NCBI RefSeq assembly: GCF_023184515.1
Contig: NZ_JAAHBP010000025.1
Location: 1-64,000, forward strand
Origin: Streptomyces sp. D2-8
GTDB lineage: Bacteria; Actinomycetota; Actinomycetes; Streptomycetales; Streptomycetaceae
Direction: 5' to 3'
DNA: 64,000 bases
The position numbers and the translations under genes are program-made. A model generated the notes under the pieces. That model did no database searches. It saw only the letters and a list, made by a program, of their open reading frames with translations, and was not told where the DNA came from. Of this stretch, positions 1 to 6,239 are shown one piece after another (the first letter of the stretch is position 1; each line of letters starts with the position of its first letter).

Positions 1-44
1 GTCTCCGACGGCACCTCCCGGGCCCGGTGACACCACCCCCCAGG

Positions 45-371
45 TCATCCGTTCGACAGGGGGCAACAGTCATGGCGGGCCCGGAGGCCAGCGGTCCCGT
101 TGCGGAACCGCGGAAAACATAACGGGGGCTCCACCTGGACAGAAGCGCTGATGCGGCCAGGGCAACCACCGGGGTCGACGGCGACGATCCAGTGCCCGCT
201 ATTGGGGATGGTGACCTAGAGGGGAGAGCGAGAGCGAGTGACGCTGCCACCGAGGGCCCGGTACCTCTTTCCCGACTTGTAACTGCTGTACGCGCTGCGG
301 GTCATCACGTGCACGTTGGCCTTGTTGCGCACGGCGACGATGACCCTGGAGCCCTTCTTGAGGTTGCCGAG
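45..371 (-). pseudogene. DUF1883-domain gene remnant
   Basis: The reverse strand encodes a short stretch that reads like the DUF1883 domain: GNLKKGSRVIVAV, then ANVHVMTRSAYSSYKSGKRY, then (S)VTRSRSPL. An in-frame TAG at 216-218 follows. After it the same frame continues with VTIPNSGHWIVAVDPGG and ISASVQV, the expected end of the domain, and stops at 45-47. No convincing start or N-terminal segment is visible upstream of about 371. The gene therefore looks broken by an internal amber codon and loss of its 5' end. It lies on the chromosome side of the element boundary and may be debris of an older insertion at the same tRNA. The family assignment is from memory of the domain. Confidence 0.5.
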
Positions 372-596
372 TCTTTGTACAGGTGGTCCACGAGCTCTCC
401 TAGGGGACGCGCGGTACAGCACGTACCAGCCTAAGGACGAGCGCTGACAGCCAGGGGTTCGCAGAACCAAGGCCAGCGCCGATTGCTTCACCGCCGTGGC
501 GCTGGCTACCCGCTTGCGGAGACGGCTTCCTCGGTCCACCTCCTCCTGGGAGTCGGATGCCGAGCTTGGGCTCCCAGGATGGCCCCCTGAACCAGC

Positions 597-631
597 CAGG
601 GGCCCGACCCGCGATGCGGATCAGGCCCCTG
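597..631 (-). terminator. Hairpin beyond attL, likely original tRNA-Pro terminator
   Basis: Perfect 8-bp arms (CAGGGGCC at 597-604, GGCCCCTG at 624-631) enclose a loop with a smaller CCGC/GCGG pairing. It sits just past the displaced 3' end of the tRNA, in the direction of tRNA transcription. It was probably the terminator of the intact tRNA before the element inserted. Confidence 0.5.
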
Positions 632-637
632 ACCTGG

Positions 638-689
638 TACTTCACTGTCGGGGTGGCGGGATTTGAACCCACGACCTCTTCGTCCCGAA
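638..689. repeat. Attachment site, chromosome-left copy (attL)
   Basis: This 52-bp stretch is identical to 13184-13235. Identity extends eight more bases outward after one mismatch. Bases 648-689 equal the last 42 nt of the tRNA-Pro gene on the reverse strand, from the discriminator base through the T arm and variable loop to the anticodon loop. Sequence diverges abruptly after 689, so this is the orphan 3' tRNA end left by integration. Confidence 0.93.
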
Positions 690-767
690 GCAACTCCGGT
701 AGGCGTGGTGCCTTGGGAGGGCGTGCCGTTCACCTGTGCTGATGGTCCGCAGACGTCCGCGCTCGTC

Positions 768-815
768 CGGCGTTGTTCGTCGGCGTTGTTCGTCGGCGTT
801 GTTCGTCGGCGTTGT
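768..815. repeat. 13-bp tandem repeat, about 3.7 units
   Basis: Three exact copies of CGGCGTTGTTCGT (768-780, 781-793, 794-806) are followed by a partial fourth to 815, which runs into the 17-bp shared end sequence. It may be a protein-binding array (integrase, Xis or transfer protein) or a slippage product. Confidence 0.85.
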
Positions 816-830
816 CACGCAGTTAGACAC
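814..830 (+). repeat. 17-bp end-shared sequence, left copy
   Basis: GTCACGCAGTTAGACAC occurs here, about 125 bp inside attL, and again in the same orientation at 13116-13132, about 52 bp inside attR. In the excised circle both would flank the attP core on opposite sides, which fits arm-type integrase sites. That role is an inference. Confidence 0.7.
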
Positions 831-1243
831 TCACCGGATGCGCGGATCAGCGCACGTCAGCTCAGTTCTCCGGGTGCAGGCATAACCCATCCAGTGTGGC
901 AGATCAACTCCGGTTGCCCAGGCCAGAGTGGGGTGGGGGTGGTCACCTGCGGGTGCCGACTGTCAGCGTTGGTCGGCCTCGCACGGCCCAGGGACGGCCC
1001 AGGGGGCTCCGCGGTCGCATCGCTGCTTTGTAAGCCTGGTGGCGTAAGGCGGAATACGCGGTCCGCCCCTGCGACATCCGGGAGTCACGACTGCGGCTGT
1101 CGTCATAGACCGTGGTTGACCGCTCGATGTGGCACGAACGGTGCGACAGCGTACAGGCACTCAGTGTCATTCTTCGCAGACAGACCACAACGTCAGCAAG
1201 ACGCCGATACGATCTCAGTCCGTTATCGGCGAGGGAGTGTCGC

Positions 1244-2242
1244 TTGATTCTGCGCGAATTTCTGTACGTAGACACCGATAAGGTCCGGGCCATGCTCGCC
1301 CAGCTCGATGGTGGAGTGGCGGAAGAGGAGCGAGAAACAAGCAGTCAGGAAAAGCGGTACACAGTAGGCCCGAGGAGCGTTGCCCAGCACCTGCAAGTCG
1401 CTGGAAGTGAGCGCTACACGCAAAAATCTCTCGGCGACGCCATCTTCCCCACACTGGAAGAAGCACTGGAGTCGGAAGGTCTACTCCGAGACATTTCGGA
1501 GGAAGCAGCAGACCATTCTCAATGGAATTCCGGCGGCCTGGAGCGAATCGCACCGCCAGGTTCACTCGTGCGTATCACGGCAATGGGGTCACTCTTTGAC
1601 ACTCGATACGCTGCTAGCGTTTTCTCAGCGTATGCTTCAGTAGCCCTCGGGCTGCAGGGAATCGGGGTCGACCTAACAGATGCGCCTAAGAAAACTCCGC
1701 CAGGCAAGGGGAAGTCGGGACACCAGGGGCCTCGGCCCAAGCCTGGCCAGGTGCAGCCTGAACGACAGCTAGAAGACGCCATCGTAGACTTCCAAGGCCC
1801 TGGCGGTGTAGACGGCAATTCCCTCCGCTCGATTATCCGCATGGCCAGAGGAATCTTTGCGCCTGGACTACATATCAACCTCTCCCCGGTTGATTCGGGA
1901 AACGTGTTGATCGGGTCTCGGTTGCAAGAAGGGCGACAGTATCTGGACACCGAGGCAGACATCCTCTTCGCGCGGTACGGAACGGAGCCACAAGAATGGA
2001 CCCTTGTCGGCAGCGTGGGGAGCTACGGCCCCAAAGATACGACAGTTCCGGATTTCAATTTCTTCAACCCTGACGGGTCCGTAGATAGAGGGAAGTTCGC
2101 AAACAGCATCAATGGACTCATGAAGCATTTGGGGGGCATGGGATTTATCGATCTGCCCCAGCATCCCGGATTTTCGCTGATCCCTTTCGCTGCTTACCGT
2201 ACGATTCCACGCAGTTCCAGCATCGTCGCTCTGCGCGAGTAA
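1244..2242 (+). CDS. DUF6414-type protein, element cargo
   Basis: 332-residue protein starting at TTG 1244, seven bases after GAGGGAG (1231-1237). The N-terminus, ILREFLYVDTDKVRAMLAQL, resembles the opening of the DUF6414 family, whose function I do not know. The rest is soluble, with a proline/glycine/lysine-rich linker at about residues 145-170. It has no signal peptide or membrane segment. Base composition is less GC-rich than the neighbouring conjugation genes, suggesting separate acquisition. It is the first gene inside attL, a usual AICE cargo position, and is convergent with the small membrane-protein gene at 2555. An in-frame extension further upstream exists but lacks a ribosome site. 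An accessory or defence role is possible, but nothing in the sequence proves it. Confidence 0.75.
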   Translation: MILREFLYVDTDKVRAMLAQLDGGVAEEERETSSQEKRYTVGPRSVAQHLQVAGSERYTQKSLGDAIFPTLEEALESEGLLRDISEEAADHSQWNSGGLERIAPPGSLVRITAMGSLFDTRYAASVFSAYASVALGLQGIGVDLTDAPKKTPPGKGKSGHQGPRPKPGQVQPERQLEDAIVDFQGPGGVDGNSLRSIIRMARGIFAPGLHINLSPVDSGNVLIGSRLQEGRQYLDTEADILFARYGTEPQEWTLVGSVGSYGPKDTTVPDFNFFNPDGSVDRGKFANSINGLMKHLGGMGFIDLPQHPGFSLIPFAAYRTIPRSSSIVALRE

Positions 2243-2554
2243 CAGGTCGGCGGAGCGGCTTTGGGCTGGAGTTTCAATGACCGAGTCAAGCGCCACTACC
2301 AGGTCCTGGAGCACCTGTTTGGAAGACCGCGTAACCGGACCTGGGCTGAGCTGGCGAGACGCTGAGCTGGAGGTTCTTGTGCCGCTTGCCGTGGATCCCC
2401 GTTGTTCCCCGCTGGCTGCCGCACGGTCGGGCACGCAGGGGGCACGTGTGCCCCTCTGCCGCTCTGCCAGTCGCAGGGTGGCCCAGATCCGGCGCAGGGT
2501 CCAGGTGGGCGCTCACGGGAGCAGCGAGCGCCTCGCCTCACGGCCTGTCTGCAA
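2243..2554. other. Intergenic, convergent gene ends
   Basis: No supportable gene. A short hairpin GGGGCAC/GTGCCCC with a 2-base loop at 2439-2454 could terminate either flanking gene, but it lies 200 bp from the nearer stop and has no T-run. Confidence 0.35.
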
Positions 2555-2770
2555 CTAGCGGCGGTGGGGATCGCGCACGGTTGGCATGTAGCCGTTCACT
2601 GCCCCAGTTCCGTAGGTCACTCGATCGTTCTGTGCCTGTAACCGCCGTGCTTGCTCGATGAGGAGCCCGTCGGCGTTCTCCGTCTTGCTGTTTTGTCGTC
2701 GCAGGAGTACGAAGATCAAAGCCAGCGCTGTCACCAGGAACAGGCCGAACAGGATGCCTAGCTCGATCAT
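2555..2770 (-). CDS. Small single-pass membrane protein
   Basis: 71-residue protein. An N-terminal hydrophobic helix (IELGILFGLFLVTALALIF, about residues 2-22) is followed by basic residues LRRQ and a polar tail. This fits an anchored protein with a cytoplasmic C-terminus. The ATG at 2768-2770 is preceded on the reverse strand by GGGGGA with about nine bases spacing. No family is recognised. It faces the DUF6414 gene tail to tail and may belong to the same cargo block. Codon use is less biased than in core genes. Confidence 0.6.
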   Translation of the reverse strand: MIELGILFGLFLVTALALIFVLLRRQNSKTENADGLLIEQARRLQAQNDRVTYGTGAVNGYMPTVRDPHRR

Positions 2771-2901
2771 GAGAGAGAGTCCCCCTATGTGTGCGTTGCC
2801 GGTACGGAACCAGTCAGGTTAGTGATCGACCCGATGGCTGTGCAGGTGCATCCTTCCCTCCAGGCTCGGTCATCACGCAACGTGACCTGTTAGCCAGCCA
2901 C

Positions 2902-3073
2902 GTGATCGGCGGAGCGACTTTGGCCGGGAGCTGCTTTGGGGCGAGTGATCATGGCCCCGTAAGCTTCCGGCGAGTCGGGCAGTCTGTGGACCTGCCCGTT
3001 AAAGCACGACGTTGGGGCCATGATCTTAGAGGCTCGCCCCAAAGTGGCTGGCTAAAGTCGCGGAGTCGATCAC
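2902..3073. repeat. Large imperfect inverted repeat in a gene-free stretch
   Basis: The gene-free stretch 2771-3232 contains two long arms, about 2902-2958 and 3014-3073, that match as inverted copies with small gaps. Shared blocks include GTGATCG, GCGACTTT, TTTGGGGCGAG and GATCATGGCCCC. The 55-base spacer carries a further CGGGCA/TGCCCG pairing, and TTAGCCAGCCAC just before the left arm recurs inverted within the right arm (3044-3055). It could fold into a cruciform. Candidates are a transfer locus (clt/oriT) or a single-strand replication origin; neither is proven. Confidence 0.7.
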
Positions 3074-3232
3074 CCCAGCCACAGAGGGTTTCTCCCCCCT
3101 TCATGCCCGCAGCCGTCGAGCGCGCCGCCGGGCGCGGCCAGCCGGGGCGCAGACAGGAGGCAGGCCGCGCCGCAGAGGCGGCGCGCGCCCGCGCCGTGCG
3201 CGGGCACTTGAACCAGTAGAGAAGGTTGTAAC

Positions 3233-3610
3233 TCAGTCGGTCGACTGAGGCTTGAAGGTATGTGCGCACGCTGGAAGTTCAGCGCTCTGCCGGTGTGCAA
3301 GCGGCAGGAAGAGCGCTGGCCGGATGGTCCAAGTGATGTGGGTGCCGGCGTGCGTGATGGTCACCGTGCAAGGCTCCGAGCGCAGCAGGGCCCTTCGGGT
3401 CTTGGCACGTTCTTCGTGCAGCCATGCCCATGCTTCGTCTGACGCGTCAGTGTCGAGTGCCGGTGAGATGGTGCGGAGAGCGATGGCCACCCATCGATCC
3501 GCCTGGGGTGCGGAGTACGCGTCGAACGAGGCCAGGAGCGCCGGCCGTTCGGTAGCGCTGACGTCCTGGGTCCAGCATTCGCACCAGTAGCCGCGGGCGG
3601 GCCTGTTCAT
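3233..3610 (-). CDS. Hypothetical protein, AICE accessory operon
   Basis: 125-residue soluble protein, not recognised. It is tryptophan-rich (RGYWCECWTQ, DRWVA, EAWAWLHEE) with an RAKTRRALL basic segment in the middle. Its ATG overlaps the stop of the upstream gene in ATGA (3607-3610), so the two are translationally coupled. It is the last gene of the leftward operon that starts with the Nudix gene and lies just downstream of the inverted-repeat region. No membrane segment or known motif is seen. Confidence 0.65.
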   Translation of the reverse strand: MNRPARGYWCECWTQDVSATERPALLASFDAYSAPQADRWVAIALRTISPALDTDASDEAWAWLHEERAKTRRALLRSEPCTVTITHAGTHITWTIRPALFLPLAHRQSAELPACAHTFKPQSTD

Positions 3611-3954
3611 GAGGTCGCTCCCACCGGGTAGGCCAGCAGCACGTAGCGGGTGCTGTCGTCGTGGAGGGTGAACTGGTAGCCCGTGCCGCTGGTCATGTAG
3701 GCGAGGGCTCGTTCGTGCTCGGCCTCGTCTGTCAGCCAGTGCAGGCCCGGTTGTGCGTATGCGGCGTCGAGCTGGTCAGTGATGTGCTGCGTGCGTTCTC
3801 GTAACCAGCGCAGGGCGAGACGCGGGCTTGTGGTGTCGTGTGATCCCAAGGCGATGGAACGGGCTTCGTTCACCGGGTAGGCGGCGGCTCGGCACTGGTA
3901 GGGGAGAGGTTGGCTCCCCGGCCTCGGCGTCACGGGAGGGGCGGACGTCAGCAT
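3607..3954 (-). CDS. Hypothetical protein, AICE accessory operon
   Basis: 115-residue soluble protein of no recognised family. The middle holds an arginine-rich helix (LALRWLRERTQHITDQLDAA) and the C-terminal half reads like a small beta fold (GYQFTLHDDSTRYVLLAYP). It overlaps the HATPase gene by seven bases upstream and the next gene by four downstream, which supports co-translation. In pSAM2-like elements such small genes often sit between the repressor block and the element end; their roles are unknown. Confidence 0.65.
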   Translation of the reverse strand: MLTSAPPVTPRPGSQPLPYQCRAAAYPVNEARSIALGSHDTTSPRLALRWLRERTQHITDQLDAAYAQPGLHWLTDEAEHERALAYMTSGTGYQFTLHDDSTRYVLLAYPVGATS

Positions 3955-4379
3955 GGACGCCCTCCCGCCTGTCCGGCCTCGGTGAACAGCTCCGCGGTGA
4001 CCGTGTAGCCGCCGCAGCTGTCGTAGACGACGACCCGGTGTGCGATCGCGCTGACCATGTCCAGGCCCCGGCCGTGTTCGGCCTGGGCGTCCTGGTGCTC
4101 GACCTTCGGGGCTGTTCCGGTGCCGCCCTCGTCCGTGACCGACAGAGCGACCACCTGCGGGGAAACCGCGAGTGCCAGATGGAAGCTGCCCGACTGAGTG
4201 CCGCTGGCGGTGTGGAGGATCGCGTTCGCGCTCAGCTCGCTCACGATCAGCTCGGCGTCATCGGCCAGGGGAGATCCGCGCAGGATGTCCCGCGTCCAGC
4301 GGCGGGCCCGGCTGACCTCTTCCGGGAAACCTGGGCAAGACAGTCCCCAGACCCGGGCTGTACTCGTATACTCGTGCAT
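3948..4379 (-). CDS. HATPase-fold ATP-binding protein (RsbW/anti-sigma type)
   Basis: 143 residues from ATG 4379, which follows GAAGGAAC at good spacing; an ATG ten codons upstream (4409) lacks this. It shows the ATP-binding boxes of the small serine-kinase anti-sigma family: N box VSELSANAILHT, G1 SVTDEGG, G2 EHGRGLDMVSAIAH. Such proteins bind ATP and either phosphorylate an anti-sigma antagonist or sequester a sigma factor. No partner sigma or STAS gene lies in the element, so it may act on host partners such as BldG-like proteins. It is the second gene of the leftward operon. A half operator of the GntR type overlaps its first codons. Confidence 0.8.
   Translation of the reverse strand: MHEYTSTARVWGLSCPGFPEEVSRARRWTRDILRGSPLADDAELIVSELSANAILHTASGTQSGSFHLALAVSPQVVALSVTDEGGTGTAPKVEHQDAQAEHGRGLDMVSAIAHRVVVYDSCGGYTVTAELFTEAGQAGGRPC
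4362..4375. promoter_or_regulatory. Half operator at start of HATPase gene
   Basis: ACTCGTATACTCGT holds two direct ACTCGT half-sites of the palindrome found near the GntR gene. It overlaps codons 2-5 of the HATPase gene. Weak match; binding is inferred. Confidence 0.3.
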
Positions 4380-4425
4380 ACAAGTTCCTTCGTGCTGGTA
4401 GGCCGCCATGTGCAGCGGGTTCGGG

Positions 4426-4857
4426 CTAGACGAGTTTCACGCCGTCGTGGGCGCGGATGGCCGGCGGGGACGCCGCGTCGAGTGCGTCAAGGATGCGGAT
4501 CGCGTAGGCCTCGTCGGCGAGTTCGATGACTTCTTCGCGGGTGGCCCAGCGCAGTGCGCGGGTCTCGTCCCCAGTGGTGGGTGTGCCGTCGGCTGCCTGG
4601 CAGCGGAAGACCATGGAGACGATCAGGCCCGTCATGTTCTTGTAGACGCCGGTCAGGGTCGCAGGAAGCTCGATCTTGATGCCGGTCTCTTCGAGAACTT
4701 CACGCTGGAGGGCCTCAGGGATGGTTTCCTCACGTTCGAGGACGCCGCCCGGGGGCTCCCAGTGACCGTTGTCGCGGCGCTTGATCAGCAGGGCCCGGCC
4801 TTGGTCATCGACGATGACCCCGGCGACGCTCACGGAGTGCGGGCGTTCTGTGCTCAC
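4426..4857 (-). CDS. Nudix hydrolase, Pif-like element immunity candidate
   Basis: 143 residues from GTG 4857, preceded by GAGGAAC; an in-frame ATG further upstream (4914) would overlap the regulatory region. The Nudix box is complete at residues 38-60: G-VLERE-E-TIPEALQ-REVLEETGI, matching GX5EX7REUXEEXGU. Nudix enzymes hydrolyse nucleoside diphosphates linked to another group, using Mg2+. In pSAM2 the Pif protein, which prevents redundant transfer into cells that already carry the element, has a Nudix domain. The position here, divergent from the KorSA-like repressor, makes that role plausible. It heads a four-gene leftward operon, with 46 bp to the HATPase gene. Confidence 0.85.
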   Translation of the reverse strand: MSTERPHSVSVAGVIVDDQGRALLIKRRDNGHWEPPGGVLEREETIPEALQREVLEETGIKIELPATLTGVYKNMTGLIVSMVFRCQAADGTPTTGDETRALRWATREEVIELADEAYAIRILDALDAASPPAIRAHDGVKLV

Positions 4858-4912
4858 GTTCCTCGGCCCTCTCGGCTGACTAGGCTCTCCACCGTAGCAA
4901 CAACACTCGCCC

Positions 4913-4926
4913 ACTCGTCTAGATAC
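4913..4926. promoter_or_regulatory. Operator-like site before the GntR gene
   Basis: ACTCGTCTAGATAC carries one full half-site and the TCTAGA centre of the element's palindrome. It lies between the divergent Nudix and GntR genes and just before the GntR ribosome site, consistent with autorepression. Confidence 0.5.
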
Positions 4927-4940
4927 CTAAAGGAGTACGC

Positions 4941-5726
4941 GTGACGTCTCTACCGAGCATTCTCGGCGGCCTCGACCCGACCAGTGATCGTGCGGTCTTC
5001 CGGCAGATCGCCGACCAGCTGCGCGAGGCCATCGACCGTGGGCGATTCAAGGAGGGGGAGAAGCTGCCCTCCGAGGCTGAGCTGGTCGAGCACTACGGCG
5101 TTTCCCGGATGACGGTCCGCAACTCCTTCTCAGTCCTCCAGGGCGAGGGCCTGGTGCACGCCGAGCACGGCAAGGGCGTCTTCGTCCGGCCCCGGCCCCC
5201 TGTCCGGCGTCTCGCCTCGGACCGGTTCGCTCGACGCCACCGCGAGCAGGGAAAGTCCGCGTTCATCGTGGAGGCCGACGCCGCCGGCAGTCACCCGAAG
5301 GTGGACAGTCTGGAGGTCAAGGAGGAGAAGGCCAGTCAGGACATCTCCACTCGCCTCGGCTCCGTGCGGCGCGTGCTCGCCCGGCGTCGCCGGTACCTCC
5401 TCGACGGACGGCCGGTCGAGTTCGCCACCTCCTACCTGCCGCTCGACATCGCCCGCGGTACGCAGATCGCCGAGCCGAATCCCGGCCCCGGCGGTATCTA
5501 CGCCCGACTCGAGGAACTGGGCCACCAGCTCGACCACTTCGAGGAGGAGATCCGGGCCCGGATGCCCTCGCCGTCCGAGGTGAAGACGCTGCAACTGGCT
5601 TCCGGCGTGCCGGTGATCCACCTGATCCGCACCGCCTTCGACACGGCTGGGCGGGCTGTGGAGGTCTGCGACACGGTCATGGCTGCGGACGCCTACGTCC
5701 TCTCTTACCAGCTCCCGGCGAACTGA
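4941..5726 (+). CDS. GntR-family transcriptional repressor, KorSA-like
   Basis: 261 residues from GTG 4941, five bases after AAAGGAG. Residues about 10-75 form a GntR winged helix (FRQIADQLREAIDRGRFKEG, LPSEAELVEHYGVSRMTVR). The rest is a UTRA-type effector-binding domain. In pSAM2 the GntR protein KorSA represses pra and so holds the element integrated and silent. The gene sits in the equivalent place, between the Nudix gene and the transfer operon. Palindromes of the form ACTCGTNTAGACGAGT occur before it and before the next operon, and are likely its operators. The UTRA domain suggests a small-molecule signal that relieves repression; the ligand is unknown. Confidence 0.9.
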   Translation: MTSLPSILGGLDPTSDRAVFRQIADQLREAIDRGRFKEGEKLPSEAELVEHYGVSRMTVRNSFSVLQGEGLVHAEHGKGVFVRPRPPVRRLASDRFARRHREQGKSAFIVEADAAGSHPKVDSLEVKEEKASQDISTRLGSVRRVLARRRRYLLDGRPVEFATSYLPLDIARGTQIAEPNPGPGGIYARLEELGHQLDHFEEEIRARMPSPSEVKTLQLASGVPVIHLIRTAFDTAGRAVEVCDTVMAADAYVLSYQLPAN

Positions 5727-5777
5727 TCGGCGGTGCGCGAGGCCACCTTCCCGGACTCGTACACCCCGACACGCATA

Positions 5778-5793
5778 CTCGTATAGACGAGTG
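5778..5793. promoter_or_regulatory. Operator palindrome 1 before transfer operon
   Basis: ACTCGTATAGACGAGT has perfect six-base arms ACTCGT/ACGAGT around a 4-base centre. It lies 90-105 bp before the SCO3933-like gene and probably covers its promoter. Confidence 0.65.
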
Positions 5794-5851
5794 GGCAAGT
5801 GGTGTGGCAGAGTGGTCGACGTTCCCGGCGTCGCCGGGTTCGAAGACTGCA

Positions 5852-5867
5852 TCTTGTCTAGACGAGT
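5852..5867. promoter_or_regulatory. Operator palindrome 2 before transfer operon
   Basis: TCTTGTCTAGACGAGT matches the palindrome at 14 of 16 positions against ACTCGTCTAGACGAGT and has the TCTAGA centre. It ends 15 bp before the TTG start of the next gene, so a bound repressor would block transcription directly. Confidence 0.65.
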
Positions 5868-5882
5868 AGATAGGAAGAAGCC

Positions 5883-6239
5883 TTGCGCACCATCCGTGTG
5901 GAGACCTCGGCCGCGACGATCCTGCTGACTGAGGCGCCCGAGCCCAAGGTCCGCGACCGGCAGACGGGCGAGATTGCCAAGGACGCCGTCAGTGGTGAGG
6001 CACTGATGACGGTCGGCGTCGTCTACATCGAGGAGGGGGAGTCGTCCCTGATCAAGGTGACCGTTCCGGAGAGCGGGGTGTCGGAGGGGCTCGTCCTCGG
6101 TGCCCCGGTCTCTCTGCCGGGCCTGGTCGCCCGGCCCTGGGAGAGCGTCTTCAACGGGCAGCAGCGCCACGGCATCGCATTCCGGGCCGCCGCCGTCACT
6201 CCGGCCTCCTTCCCGGCCGCTGTGGGAGCCACGGCCTGA
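5883..6239 (+). CDS. SCO3933-family regulatory protein
   Basis: 118 residues from TTG 5883, after AGGAAG at 5872-5877. The sequence (RTIRVETSAATILLTEAPEP, KVRDRQTGEIAKD, LMTVGVVYIEE, VTVPES) resembles the small protein annotated as SCO3933 family regulator in AICEs, and probably occupies the place of a transfer or replication regulator. It is the first gene of the operon preceded by two operator palindromes, so it should be under control of the GntR protein. Its stop overlaps the ATG of the translocase gene (TGATG). Whether it equals pSAM2 Pra is not settled by the sequence. Confidence 0.75.
   Translation: MRTIRVETSAATILLTEAPEPKVRDRQTGEIAKDAVSGEALMTVGVVYIEEGESSLIKVTVPESGVSEGLVLGAPVSLPGLVARPWESVFNGQQRHGIAFRAAAVTPASFPAAVGATA

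Larger units (their letters stand above)
690..1243. other. Non-coding left end of the element
   Basis: I see no convincing gene here. It holds the 13-bp tandem repeat at 768-815, the 17-bp sequence shared with the right end (814-830), and a short tandem ACGGCCCAGGG pair near 985. A TTGACC hexamer near 1114 could be part of a promoter for the next gene, but no good -10 box pairs with it. Confidence 0.4.

Noticed and set aside
768..815. Possible CRISPR array
   Set aside because: Units are 13 bp with no spacers and no cas genes nearby; it is a plain tandem repeat.
663..1247. 194-codon open frame through the left att site
   Set aside because: It crosses the tRNA fragment and the tandem repeat, has no ribosome site, and gives a low-complexity protein.
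5808..5862. tRNA-Leu-like fragment (GGCAGAGTGGTCGA, then CCGGGTTCGAA)
   Set aside because: D-loop and T-loop look-alikes are present, but the stretch is only about 55 nt with no anticodon arm and no pairing acceptor stem.
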